NCBI RefSeq assembly: GCF_002900365.1
Contig: NZ_CP025979.1
Coordinates: 2,232,001-2,296,000, forward strand
Source of the DNA: Escherichia marmotae
GTDB lineage: Bacteria > Pseudomonadota > Gammaproteobacteria > Enterobacterales > Enterobacteriaceae
Length of the DNA stretch: 64,000 nt
Direction: 5' to 3'
Positions 28,012 to 37,235 of this stretch are shown in pieces (the stretch's first letter is position 1; each line of letters starts with the position of its first letter). A program made the position numbers and the translations under genes. The notes under the pieces are model-generated. The model worked only from the letters and a program-made list of their open reading frames with translations. It was not told where the DNA came from and ran no database searches.

Positions 28012-31000
28012 AGCGTCCTCTCCGGGCAGGCGAAGCGTTGCAGTAGCCCCCGGTTCACCGGGTCAAAATCCCGCCCAGCGGTAATCTCCAGCACCACCCG
28101 CCGCCCATCAAAACTGTACTCCACCTGCTGCGTTCCCCGTACCGCTGTCTCCTGCGCGTTACCCGCATCCAGCAGATGAAACAGCGCCCACGGCCCGTTA
28201 GTCAGTAGCGTCGAGGTGTCCTGGCGGATGCGCGGGCTGGCGGTGATTTCCGCCATTGAGCCATTACGCGGCCCGGGCCAGCTCACTTTCAGCGGCCTGA
28301 CCGGGCCGTGAGCGTAACGCAGCACCTGCCCGTCAATGTCAATCACCAGTTCGGTGATGGCAGGGTCCATATCCACGACGCGGACCTGCATCGCCCAGGA
28401 GAACTTTTTCCCGCCTTCCCCGTTAAAAAAAACGCTACGGATCTGCTTTGCTTCCTGAAACGGTGTCAGATCCGGCCCGAGCAATGTCATGTTGCCTTCG
28501 GTCGGCTTGTAGCGCCACGGGTTACTGGCAGTGTCCGCCAGCGGGGCAAGTTGCTTCGTCCAGAAAGCATCCAGCACGCCGCCGCTGGCAAAGATACGGT
28601 TAAAATCATCCGCACTGACTTCCTGTGGGCTGTCGGCAAAGGGGTAGCGTCCGTCAATGGCATCACGGCACTCATCACCGATCACCGCCTCCATTTGCGC
28701 ATTCAGCACTTCACCCGTTCCGGCGTTGATTTTGCGCGTCCCCTGCTGTGTTAAATCCAGCAGAATATTTTTCAGCGGTGCAGGCAGTTTTGCTGCCTCC
28801 AGTTGAAGTTTATCCGCCGCCGAAATGCGGCCCGGTAATGTGCTGGCCGCCAGCGCACTGTCGGCAATGGTGAGCTGGGTGTAATACTCATTGAGCATCG
28901 TCAGCAACGAATTAAGCTGTGGTGCGCTGCCCCCTTGTGCGCTGTCCGTACGCCCGGAAACCACTTCCCGCAATGCGGCAAAACGATCATCCACCAGTGT
29001 TTTCTCCAGACGTTCTTCCGGATGGATGTCCTGCAACAGCTTCGCCGTCTGTACCGCTTTCCCCGCATTACCGGAAAGCCGATCCTGCGCTCGCTGAGCC
29101 ATCTGCTTTTGTCTGGCCTGCGCATCCAGCGGCGGCACCAGGGTGGTCTGATCTACCACGACTTTACTCAGCCGCATCAGCGGGGAATCAGGTGAGGCCA
29201 GAGTACGCAGCACCTGAAGGTCATACGCCAGTCCGGAGCTGCCGTCTTCCCCAGCGCTGTTGATGCTGTGAATGCTTGCCAGAAAATCCTGCCAGCGGCG
29301 GGCATATTCAGCGAGGTACAGGCGACGGACTTCACGGGTAATCGGGAGTTCCTGTCCCGGTAACTGGCTCATTACAATCTCAGTCGTTTTTTTTTGCGCA
29401 CTTTCGCGCCCCATCACCCAGGCGTCATCCGCTGATGCGGCGGCGACAAACTCCGACAGCCGTTTGTCGAACAGTTCCCGGTAGCCTTCGCGGGTGAAGA
29501 TGCCAGGCACGCCACGATCTAATGGCGCACCATCCGTGCGGACAAAAACCGTTCCCGCATCCGCGCCCACAGCACGAACCAGCGAAAACTCCTGCGGCGC
29601 TTCGCTCTCCATAGAAGCCAGTGCACGAGTATAGATACGCTCGGTGCTGGTATGACCGTCAAGAAAGGCTCGCGCCAGGCGGATCAGCCCCTCATCTTTT
29701 TCGTATGGCGAATGCACCACGCGACTGCCGTCAAACAGAGCATCGATATGTTCCAGCACGGCTGCGCGACCGCCGAAATCCGCCACGCTGTCGCGGTTGT
29801 TCAGATCGTTCAACACCCAGGCGTGGATCTCCGCGGCGTTGTATTTGTCCTCGTGGTCTTTATCGAGGTTCAGCAGCAGATAAACATGCAGAGCGTCATA
29901 GGCAGCTTTACTGTCCTGACGGGCAATCGCATCCGAAAGTACGTATTCCATGCGCTTCACCAACGGCGGTAGCAGTAACTGGTCAAGCAGGCGGTCATAC
30001 AGGGATGCCACGCTCTCCATCACCGGAGGGACGCTGTAAAGACCATAACGCCAGGCCAGCGGCGGTGAGTCCGGATCCAACCCCGGCCAGGCAGAGAGCG
30101 CCCGCGCCTGGTTCAGTAATGCGGGAACCGGCTGCATGGCGGGTTTTCCGGTATAGGCTTTGACGTCATCATCCAGTTGGGTCGTCCGGTTGGTGATTTC
30201 ATGCAGATAATCGCTGTTACCCTGCTGGCTGCCCTGCATTCCCTGCCACAACCAGAAAGCCAGCGCCAGTACCAGCAGATGCCCACCGGTACGCAGCAGG
30301 CGGTAACGCCAGGCCCACTGAAGGTTCGGCTCCACCATGTGCGCTTCACGGAAGATAAATTTAGTCAGCAGGTCATGGAGAAAATAGCTTCGGTTGCCAT
30401 CCGGCAGAGTATGGGACGGAGACTCCTCGTTCCCTTTTATTGCCCGGACAAAACGCTGCCAGATGCCCGTCTGGTTTGCTACGGCGTCTGCCTGCGCCTG
30501 TGCGGCACTGGTGAAAAATACCCCGCGCAGGGTGTTGTTAAGCTGGGTGGCATCGAATTTTGAATCGAGGAAAATCTGTTCAATGGCTTCCAGCAATGGC
30601 GTGCCCAGCGCGGCAAATTCACGCGGGAAGCGGTAGAGCCGTTGGCGGCTTTTAAGGTCGTACTCTTCCTGCAACCGACTATCCATCCCCTGATCCAGCC
30701 GCAGCGTCAGATTTGCCAGTTCCTGACCACAGAGCGCATGCAGTGACTGCGAATCACTGGCGTGACGCCTGCAGCTGTATGGCAGAGTAAAGCCCCAGAC
30801 CTGAGCACGCAGGTGACTGGTCAATCCACGGAAATACTCCGTAAAGCCGGGTAGCAGATCCATTTTGGTGACAACCAGATAAACCGGGAAACGAATGCCC
30901 AGTGTCTCCCGCAGTTCCGCCAGCCGCGCACGCAGGGCTGCACAGGCAGCCAGCCGTTCAGCCGGGGATTGTGCGGTCAAATCTGCCACATTCAGCGTCA

Positions 31001-31874
31001 AAATTACGCCGTTCAGCGGCGCGCCGGGACGGTGTTTACGCAGTAGCCCCAGAAATCCCTGCCATTCCCCGGCGTTGCGCTGGGTTGCACTGATTTCACC
31101 GCCATCATCGTGGCGGGCATAGCGCCCGGCGGTGTCAATGAGCACAGCCTCATTAGTAAACCACCAGTCGCAGTGCAGCGTGCCGCCGCCCGGCACGGTG
31201 AGGATATGCGCGGTCTGCTCCATCTGTTCCGCCAGCGGAAACTGTAGCCCGGTGTTAAGCAGCGCGGTGGTTTTACCATCACCGGGGCTGCCGATAACCA
31301 TGAACCACGGCAGTTCGTACAGAAAGCGTTTCCCTTCCAGGACCTTACGCCAACCAGGTAGATCCACACGCAGTTGTTTCAGTTGTCGGATGGCGCGGTT
31401 GAAAATATGGCTGACGGTGCGCAGATCGGCCTTAATTTCCCCTGCCACCGGTACGTCTTCCCCGCGCGGATGCAAGAAACGGCGCAGCAGTTGTTCATCC
31501 AGACGCAACGCCCGCCAAAGCCGGTACAGGCCATACAGCGCATAGCTCAGCAGGATCATGCCGATTAGCGTCAGACGCAGCCACAGCGGCGCAAACGGGC
31601 GAACGTCACCGAAGGCCAGCAACGGTGAGACAAAGCCGATAACCAGGCACAGAACCGTCACGCCAATGATGCTCATCGACCAATTCACCAGCCACAGCGC
31701 GAGGAACATTAGTAACAGAACGATAGTGACTACCCTACTCCCCACGGATGCAAGCGGATGCAGGGTATCAAACGCCACCAGCGGCCCGAGAAACCAGACC
31801 AGTAGCGCCAACGCCACCACGCAGACAACGACCAGCGCACGGCGGGAAAACAGCAGACTGAGAAATTTTTGCAT
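28008..31874 (-). CDS. tssM: TssM (IcmF), inner-membrane core of the T6SS membrane complex
   Basis: 1,288 residues. Three to four hydrophobic segments in the first 115 residues anchor it, then a cytoplasmic GTPase-like domain with Walker A GSPGDGKT (195-202) and LIDTAGRY, another membrane helix near 525, and the long periplasmic part with IcmF-related and C-terminal TssJ-binding domains (WPGPRNGSMAEI, PWALFHLLD). TssM with TssL and TssJ spans the envelope. The ATG overlaps the preceding stop (TAATG), the stop overlaps tagF. Confidence 0.95.
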   Translation of the reverse strand: MQKFLSLLFSRRALVVVCVVALALLVWFLGPLVAFDTLHPLASVGSRVVTIVLLLMFLALWLVNWSMSIIGVTVLCLVIGFVSPLLAFGDVRPFAPLWLRLTLIGMILLSYALYGLYRLWRALRLDEQLLRRFLHPRGEDVPVAGEIKADLRTVSHIFNRAIRQLKQLRVDLPGWRKVLEGKRFLYELPWFMVIGSPGDGKTTALLNTGLQFPLAEQMEQTAHILTVPGGGTLHCDWWFTNEAVLIDTAGRYARHDDGGEISATQRNAGEWQGFLGLLRKHRPGAPLNGVILTLNVADLTAQSPAERLAACAALRARLAELRETLGIRFPVYLVVTKMDLLPGFTEYFRGLTSHLRAQVWGFTLPYSCRRHASDSQSLHALCGQELANLTLRLDQGMDSRLQEEYDLKSRQRLYRFPREFAALGTPLLEAIEQIFLDSKFDATQLNNTLRGVFFTSAAQAQADAVANQTGIWQRFVRAIKGNEESPSHTLPDGNRSYFLHDLLTKFIFREAHMVEPNLQWAWRYRLLRTGGHLLVLALAFWLWQGMQGSQQGNSDYLHEITNRTTQLDDDVKAYTGKPAMQPVPALLNQARALSAWPGLDPDSPPLAWRYGLYSVPPVMESVASLYDRLLDQLLLPPLVKRMEYVLSDAIARQDSKAAYDALHVYLLLNLDKDHEDKYNAAEIHAWVLNDLNNRDSVADFGGRAAVLEHIDALFDGSRVVHSPYEKDEGLIRLARAFLDGHTSTERIYTRALASMESEAPQEFSLVRAVGADAGTVFVRTDGAPLDRGVPGIFTREGYRELFDKRLSEFVAAASADDAWVMGRESAQKKTTEIVMSQLPGQELPITREVRRLYLAEYARRWQDFLASIHSINSAGEDGSSGLAYDLQVLRTLASPDSPLMRLSKVVVDQTTLVPPLDAQARQKQMAQRAQDRLSGNAGKAVQTAKLLQDIHPEERLEKTLVDDRFAALREVVSGRTDSAQGGSAPQLNSLLTMLNEYYTQLTIADSALAASTLPGRISAADKLQLEAAKLPAPLKNILLDLTQQGTRKINAGTGEVLNAQMEAVIGDECRDAIDGRYPFADSPQEVSADDFNRIFASGGVLDAFWTKQLAPLADTASNPWRYKPTEGNMTLLGPDLTPFQEAKQIRSVFFNGEGGKKFSWAMQVRVVDMDPAITELVIDIDGQVLRYAHGPVRPLKVSWPGPRNGSMAEITASPRIRQDTSTLLTNGPWALFHLLDAGNAQETAVRGTQQVEYSFDGRRVVLEITAGRDFDPVNRGLLQRFACPERTL

Positions 31875-32071
31875 TATTGTTCAGAACTCCATGCGATAAT
31901 CAGTAATAGCAAAATGCCGCAAGCTGAAAAAATCCGTCCAATACGGGCTACTGAAAAAAAATAAAGAGCAATCTGAACAATTATCAAAATAAAATAAATC
32001 AACATTTTGATTATTTCTCTGTTCCCATTTCCCTGAGGCAACGCTGTTATTGAAGGATCTATATCCTGCAT
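31874..32071 (-). CDS. Small membrane protein between the lysozyme-like gene and tssM
   Basis: 65 residues with two predicted membrane helices (MLIYFILIIVQIALYFFSVA and IFSACGILLLLIIAW). The ATG follows immediately after the TAG of the 29-codon ORF upstream and its stop overlaps the tssM start, so it is embedded in the operon. Family not recognised. Possible roles: accessory of the membrane complex, or immunity against the lysozyme-like protein; both are guesses. Confidence 0.6.
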   Translation of the reverse strand: MQDIDPSITALPQGNGNREIIKMLIYFILIIVQIALYFFSVARIGRIFSACGILLLLIIAWSSEQ

Positions 32072-32161
32072 CTATTGATACTCATTCCCGGAAAAAAGCA
32101 TAATGATGATCAGACCCATAATGAATAATAACCATCCTGATATTTGAATTATTCTTCTCAC
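32072..32161 (-). CDS. 29-residue membrane peptide
   Basis: GTG start at 32161 preceded by TAGGAG (five bases away). Sequence begins RRIIQISGWLLFIMGLIII and ends FSGNEYQ, a single membrane helix. The stop is directly adjacent to the ATG of the next small membrane protein and the start is 8 bp after the stop of the lysozyme-like gene. Good ribosome site and tight packing make translation likely; no known family. Confidence 0.5.
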   Translation of the reverse strand: MRRIIQISGWLLFIMGLIIIMLFSGNEYQ

Positions 32162-32169
32162 GAAGACTC

Positions 32170-32853
32170 CTAATGGGCGATGAGTAAACGAGAGAAATGC
32201 AACCAGTTGTTGACAATAAAATTGCCATAGCTGGTATCTTCCTTTATTTTCTCCAGGGTAAGCGACATACCCCGGTTATAACGGGCACCAATAATTCTTA
32301 TCTGCTCTTCCGTCAGGTGTGGTAAGGAGGACTGAAATCCATCTCTTTCAGCTAATTGATAAAGATGTCTGGCCACAAGTTGAATATTAAAAATATCATG
32401 CTGGAGGCAATTTGCCAGTTCACGCAATTGAGAGGTATTCATTTTTGACTCATCAAGCCCAGGTGTTCTGGCTGTGGTTCGCAATTGCATACTCACTGCA
32501 CCAAAAGATGTTTTTTCTGGTCTCGAAGTCATGGTGATATGTTCATCAATCCACTCAGGCCCACTCCAGTTAATAGTCCAAGCATCAAATGCCAGCATAT
32601 CTACAATACTGGGCTCTCCCCCGACTTCTATCCAACACACACCAGCCAGTAAAGGCGCTGGCAAATTATATGTATTGGCAGCCGACGTTATCAGAAGGTG
32701 GTTATGTTTCACCCAGCGATCTTTGAAATAACGCCCATAAGGTACACCTTCGCCCCATTTTTTTGGGGCTAATTTCCAGAAAAGAAATTCGGTCACGCCC
32801 CATACCGGTGAATGATTCGATGCATTGCAGTCCAGATTCTTCATTTTTCTCAC
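32170..32853 (-). CDS. Lysozyme/transglycosylase-like protein in the T6SS operon
   Basis: 227 residues, no signal peptide. The pattern fits a lysozyme-like (SLT) fold: PAPLLAGVCWIEVGGE supplies a candidate catalytic Glu76, SFGAVSMQLRTTA corresponds to the GLMQI-type block, and ARYNRGMS to the AYNxG block. It overlaps the tssL stop (ATGA) and is followed by two tiny membrane proteins and tssM. Other E. coli T6SSs borrow MltE to open the cell wall for TssM; this could be a local equivalent, or a secreted muramidase. The fold assignment is by motif, so uncertain. Confidence 0.55.
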   Translation of the reverse strand: MRKMKNLDCNASNHSPVWGVTEFLFWKLAPKKWGEGVPYGRYFKDRWVKHNHLLITSAANTYNLPAPLLAGVCWIEVGGEPSIVDMLAFDAWTINWSGPEWIDEHITMTSRPEKTSFGAVSMQLRTTARTPGLDESKMNTSQLRELANCLQHDIFNIQLVARHLYQLAERDGFQSSLPHLTEEQIRIIGARYNRGMSLTLEKIKEDTSYGNFIVNNWLHFSRLLIAH

Positions 32854-34166
32854 TCCACCACCAGAATTTCCACCCGGCGATTCTGCGCCCGTCCGGTTTT
32901 AGTGCTGTTATCGGCCACTGGTGCGGTATCCCCTTTCCCGACAACCCGGATCCGGCTGGCCGAAACGCCACCGGACGTCAGCAACGAAGCCACTTCTGCC
33001 ACACGTTTTTCTGATAACACCTGATTCGACGGGAATTCAGCGGAGTGGATAGGCTGGCTGTCGGTGTGACCGGTCACCGTCACCGCACCGCCCACACGCG
33101 CAATCTCGCGCGCGGCCTTATCAATCACCGGGCGGAGCGCATCATTTACGGTTTTCTGCCCCGGTATAAACATCGTATCGCCTCGGAAGATCACACGGCT
33201 GTGATGGTCATCTTCCTCCACCGTCAGCAGGCCACGGGCAATTTCGTTCGCCAGCAGGATCTTCAGTCGCAGTTTGTGCACCGGAATCGGTGGCGGCGAC
33301 AGGTGTTTACCGATGGCGTCGATATGCTGCTGTACGGTTAAGGTGGCGAGATTCATCCGGTGGCTGTAAAGGCCAAACAACGTCAGCATCACCAGCAGAG
33401 CTATTCCGGCACTCAGCCAGACCGGCACCCGGCGCATCCGGCGCATCCGTCCGCTGACAGCTCCGGTAAATCCCGGCGAGAGCGTCGGCGTGACCGGATC
33501 GCGGCGCTGGACCAGTTGGGTCAGCAGTTGCTGGCGAATATCGTCCAGTTGCTTACGTCCGTCGGGCCGTACGCTGTAGCGACCTTCAAAACCCAGCCCC
33601 AGAATGTGGTAAATAATTTCCAGCACATCGCTGTGCTCCTGGAAGCTGGAGGCCAAACGACCAATTATCTGAAATAGTTTGATGCCACCTTCACTTTCGC
33701 CATGAAAAGTGACCAGCAGACTCTTCCCAGCCCAGACACCGCGTCGTCCCCAGGTGGTGTTGTTGGCGGCTTCATCAAGCGACGTACACAGGCAGTAGCG
33801 CACCGCCAACACATGTTCGCGGCGCAGGTTTGCCTGGTCGCACAGCGTCTGATACCGACGAACTTCACGCTCCAGCAGGGCGCGGTAATGTTCGACAAAA
33901 GCAGGGGCAAGTTCACGGGGCATCTGCGCCAGTGCGCACAGCAGCGGACTTGCCGCCGCCAGCAGGGGATTAGCGGCAGCGGTGATTTCGGCCAGCCGGA
34001 GTTTCATATCCGGGCCGTCTTCAACCACCACCTTTATATCTTCCCTGCGAAGGCTGTCCTGTATTGCGATATCATAACCTTCATTATCAGGTGGTTTTGT
34101 CCCCCCCACTGATGGCTGGAATGGCTGGGTATTCATCGCAGGATGCGTCAGAATATCGTCGGTCAT
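32850..34166 (-). CDS. tssL: TssL (DotU/IcmH) with C-terminal OmpA-like peptidoglycan-binding domain
   Basis: 438 residues. N-terminal cytoplasmic DotU domain (about 55-245, including EVRRYQTLCDQ and the ALDE-type CLCTSLDEAANNT), one membrane helix at about 253-274 (VPVWLSAGIALLVMLTLFGL), and a periplasmic OmpA-like domain with VTGHTDSQP and ending RAQNRRVEI. This is the evolved TssL class that binds peptidoglycan itself. Overlaps tssK upstream and the lysozyme-like gene downstream by 4 bp each. Confidence 0.95.
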   Translation of the reverse strand: MTDDILTHPAMNTQPFQPSVGGTKPPDNEGYDIAIQDSLRREDIKVVVEDGPDMKLRLAEITAAANPLLAAASPLLCALAQMPRELAPAFVEHYRALLEREVRRYQTLCDQANLRREHVLAVRYCLCTSLDEAANNTTWGRRGVWAGKSLLVTFHGESEGGIKLFQIIGRLASSFQEHSDVLEIIYHILGLGFEGRYSVRPDGRKQLDDIRQQLLTQLVQRRDPVTPTLSPGFTGAVSGRMRRMRRVPVWLSAGIALLVMLTLFGLYSHRMNLATLTVQQHIDAIGKHLSPPPIPVHKLRLKILLANEIARGLLTVEEDDHHSRVIFRGDTMFIPGQKTVNDALRPVIDKAAREIARVGGAVTVTGHTDSQPIHSAEFPSNQVLSEKRVAEVASLLTSGGVSASRIRVVGKGDTAPVADNSTKTGRAQNRRVEILVVE

Positions 34167-35500
34167 TTATCGCGAACTCCCCACAGCTCCAGCCCTGGAA
34201 ATTCTCCGGCGGTATGCATTGCCATGCCGCCATAGCGGGCGATATGTTCCCACAGCACGCCGTCGCGACGGATGTCGTAATAGATATAACCGGACTGGAA
34301 CGGAATCTGACGCGGCGGCACCGGCAGCACCTGTAAAGCAAGGCCCGGCAGGTGCGAACGAATCAGCTCCGGCAGGCGTTCGGACGGCCCTATTTTGGTC
34401 TGAGCCGAAAAATGTTGCAGCAAGGTTTCGGCGGACATCTGCGCCTTCACCGCCAATACTAACGAGCTGAAATCTGACAGTTCGGTAGGTTCAATCACCG
34501 CATTGAGAATACCGTAAGTTCCCTCCTCCAGAGTGATTCGCTGCGCCCCGCGGATCAGCACAGCATTTAGCAGATACTGCACCTCATCTACCACCGATTT
34601 CAGCCCGGCATAGGGCGTCAGGTGCTTATATTCTTTATATTTTTCCGGACGGCGTGTTTGCGGACGCACGTAGGTAGAGAGTTCTCCGGCCAGTGCGCAA
34701 AGATTACGATAGAGCACTTCAGGCGACAGCGGCGTTTTCGACATATGGATCAGTAAGGGGCCAAAACGATTGAGAATTTGCAATAGCAGGTAATCCGACA
34801 CTTCCGCCGCCTCATGGCCGTGTTTATCACTGCCCGTCAATCGCTCAGCCAGAGAATTTGCCCGCATTTTGATCAGATCGTTGATCCACGACAACCATGT
34901 ACATATCAGTGAACTTGCCTGATAGTTCACCACCGGCGGGATCAAATCTTCGTCAATATCAACCCGCCCCTCTGGATGCAATGCTGTGATACGTGTCAGC
35001 GGCAGGCCGATCCACGCATCCGTCACCGCCTTTTCCGGCAACAGACGGAGGCGCAGGTGGCTGAGTTGCAACAGTTGTGCGCCGCGCCCCAATGAGTTTG
35101 CATCACGGATTTCATTTTCATGAACCGAAAAGCGTGCCAGCGATTCTGGATTATTGCCAAAACTGGTTTCTTCGCTGTTCGGTGTGCGTATTGGCACCGC
35201 CAAATAAATCAATTGGTTAAGGTGCTCTGGCAGGATGGTAAGAGGCGGCGGTAGTGGTGTGTGTCCCGGCGCATTAAACGGTGTTCCGTCGGCAAACACC
35301 CCAAAAGCCTTCGTGAGTACCAGCTTTCCGATGTTCAGTGCTTCACTGTCAATGCCGTATTCACTGAAGCCCCAGAAAAAGGGGGAAAGAGGCAAACTGC
35401 GGTAATGAATGACATGTTCCAGATAGCGTTCCTGCTGCTGAAACATCTGTGGCAGCAAAAATTGCCCTTCACTCCAGACTACCCGGTTATTCCAACTCAT
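34163..35500 (-). CDS. tssK: TssK baseplate protein
   Basis: 445 residues with the TssK opening NRVVWSEGQFLLPQMFQQQERYLEHV pattern (first stretch NRVVWSEGQFLLPQ). The C-terminus ends EFPGLELWGVRDK. TssK trimers link the baseplate wedge (TssEFG) to the membrane complex through TssL/TssM. GGATGAG precedes the ATG, and the stop overlaps tssL. Confidence 0.95.
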   Translation of the reverse strand: MSWNNRVVWSEGQFLLPQMFQQQERYLEHVIHYRSLPLSPFFWGFSEYGIDSEALNIGKLVLTKAFGVFADGTPFNAPGHTPLPPPLTILPEHLNQLIYLAVPIRTPNSEETSFGNNPESLARFSVHENEIRDANSLGRGAQLLQLSHLRLRLLPEKAVTDAWIGLPLTRITALHPEGRVDIDEDLIPPVVNYQASSLICTWLSWINDLIKMRANSLAERLTGSDKHGHEAAEVSDYLLLQILNRFGPLLIHMSKTPLSPEVLYRNLCALAGELSTYVRPQTRRPEKYKEYKHLTPYAGLKSVVDEVQYLLNAVLIRGAQRITLEEGTYGILNAVIEPTELSDFSSLVLAVKAQMSAETLLQHFSAQTKIGPSERLPELIRSHLPGLALQVLPVPPRQIPFQSGYIYYDIRRDGVLWEHIARYGGMAMHTAGEFPGLELWGVRDK

Positions 35501-35503
35501 AAT

Positions 35504-36037
35504 TTACTCATCCCGTTCTTTAATCACTATGGCGCTTTGCTCTATACCGGCATCCAGTTCGACTTTTTTCTTTGGCATAAAGCGGCTGTACCAGCTTTTT
35601 TCCGGGGGATCAGGAATTTTATACGTGACTCGCCATACCGATTTTCCCAGATTGCGATAGCCAGCAAGGATCCCCAGTGCCGTGGTTTCTTTATTGAGAG
35701 AGCGACGCAGCTTTTTCTCCTCGCCCGGACGTAGGATAAAGCTGTCGCGGTGCAGTAAATCATCGGTAAGAACAGTTTTGTCATTGTCCTGAAGAGACCA
35801 CCAGTCCGCCGCCGTGAAAGCTGCATCATTTTTCAGTTCATAAACGCGTATCTCTATGGGCGCGGCTTTCTTCTGATTGTCTGGGTTCACCTTATCGGAA
35901 GCCTTCATCACCAGATCAAGTCGCTGTGACATCAGGTCCGGCACGGTGTCGCTGTCAATGCTGCACCCGGGCAAAAGGCAGATAAAAAACAACGCTACCG
36001 CCCATAACCGCCAACCGGGGTCACGCCATTTATTCAC
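35504..36037 (-). CDS. tssJ: TssJ outer-membrane lipoprotein
   Basis: 177 residues from GTG 36037, six bases after AAGGAA; the longer frame would use a TTG that precedes that site. Signal peptide with lipobox LLPGC, so Cys25 is lipidated. The rest is the TssJ transthyretin-like domain (IEIRVYELKNDAAFTAADWW and the loop around LRPGEEKK). TssJ anchors the TssJLM complex in the outer membrane by binding the C-terminus of TssM. Three bases separate it from tssK. Confidence 0.92.
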   Translation of the reverse strand: MNKWRDPGWRLWAVALFFICLLPGCSIDSDTVPDLMSQRLDLVMKASDKVNPDNQKKAAPIEIRVYELKNDAAFTAADWWSLQDNDKTVLTDDLLHRDSFILRPGEEKKLRRSLNKETTALGILAGYRNLGKSVWRVTYKIPDPPEKSWYSRFMPKKKVELDAGIEQSAIVIKERDE

Positions 36038-36104
36038 TGTAATTTCCTTTAAAATCAAATAATAAATAACGGCCAGGCTATATACCTGGCCGGAAAAAAA
36101 TTGC

Positions 36105-36590
36105 TTAAATTTCTTTGTTAGCTTTGAAATCGTAACCTGCCGTGATAGTGCCGCCGCTGCCGCCCTGCTGGTTCTGCACCACGTATTCCTGTTTCACGGT
36201 GCTGAAAGAGAGTTCGACTCTTTCGCGGGAGGCGATCTCGCCCTCCTTGCTACCACTGGGGGAAACCACAGCCACAATCAGGTCAGTAAAAGTGTACTTG
36301 AGGTATTCCAGCGGATTGCCGCCTGCTTTACGCATGACAAGGATGGACTTCGGAATGTGCTTGCCGGAGGAGCAGTATTTGAACAGGTTCGGGCTGGCGC
36401 GATCGATATAATGTTCAAACTCCAGGTTAGTCACGGAGACTTTACCGGATCCCAAGCCGCTGCCCGCGTGCATGGTGGATTCCTGGTGGATATTCCAGCG
36501 CCAGCTCAGCACCTCAATTTCATTTTTATGTTTGTCATCCATTGACTCGCCGTCAATGCCGTCAATTTTCAAAAAAATGTCATAAGCCAT
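36105..36590 (-). CDS. hcp: Hcp (TssD), T6SS tube protein
   Basis: 161 residues with the Hcp signature IFLKIDGIDGESMDDKHKNE and the VTNLEFEHYIDRASPNLF core block. Hexamers stack to the inner tube and chaperone small effectors. No C-terminal extension domain, so not an evolved Hcp. Preceded by AAGGAAATAAAA and separated by 180 bp of AT-rich DNA from the upstream immunity-type gene, which leaves room for its own promoter. Confidence 0.96.
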   Translation of the reverse strand: MAYDIFLKIDGIDGESMDDKHKNEIEVLSWRWNIHQESTMHAGSGLGSGKVSVTNLEFEHYIDRASPNLFKYCSSGKHIPKSILVMRKAGGNPLEYLKYTFTDLIVAVVSPSGSKEGEIASRERVELSFSTVKQEYVVQNQQGGSGGTITAGYDFKANKEI

Positions 36591-36770
36591 TTTTATTTCC
36601 TTATTAAGAATTACTTAAAAATAATCTCTGATTTATCTGCATAGCTGAATGCAGATAAACCATTGCCGTACAGAACCCCCTCTCCTTTATTTCAGAAGAA
36701 CAGAAGGCTGTATAATTTCCGGTAATGAGATACCAGTATTTAATTAATTTACATGTTGAATGTATTACGT

Positions 36771-37223
36771 CTATTTACATATCACAGATATCAATGACTC
36801 TCCTTGTTCCCGCTGACGCTGTAAAGAAGATGCCTGGCACTGTGTTGCAGATGCTGGTACTGGTTGTGATAACCAAACCTGTCCGTGGTTATAAATACAA
36901 GAAACCCAGTAACGCTCACTATCCTGATTAGTGGTCATTGTGGTATCCCATATTTGCCTGGTTTCACCCTTTATTTTCTCTGTCTCTGGTTTTAGATCTA
37001 TCCGATTTTCAGGTTTTCCCTGCGACATTCCTACGCCGTCCAGCCACAGACGGGGTTCATAGCGGGAAGATCCCTGCCAGAATGCAGGTACATCCGACTC
37101 CAGTACTGTCGTTGAGGATTTTATATTGATAAACTCGGGGCAACTGACTTCCCACGCTGCAACAAATTGTGAATAAAACAACATATAACCCAATAACAGA
37201 GAAAAAATAAAACGGGTCCCCAT
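36771..37223 (-). CDS. STY0300-like exported protein, probable immunity to the adjacent amidase-like effector
   Basis: 150 residues, signal peptide about 1-23 (FIFSLLLGYMLFYSQFVAA), mature part with four cysteines (VSCPEF, VSCIYN, TQCQAS, VICK) that could pair in the periplasm. The pattern resembles STY0300-family proteins encoded in enterobacterial T6SS clusters. Starts 12 bp after the stop of the cysteine-peptidase-like gene, the layout of an effector/immunity pair acting on peptidoglycan in the periplasm. Confidence 0.65.
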   Translation of the reverse strand: MGTRFIFSLLLGYMLFYSQFVAAWEVSCPEFINIKSSTTVLESDVPAFWQGSSRYEPRLWLDGVGMSQGKPENRIDLKPETEKIKGETRQIWDTTMTTNQDSERYWVSCIYNHGQVWLSQPVPASATQCQASSLQRQREQGESLISVICK

Positions 37224-37235
37224 TGAATCTATCCT

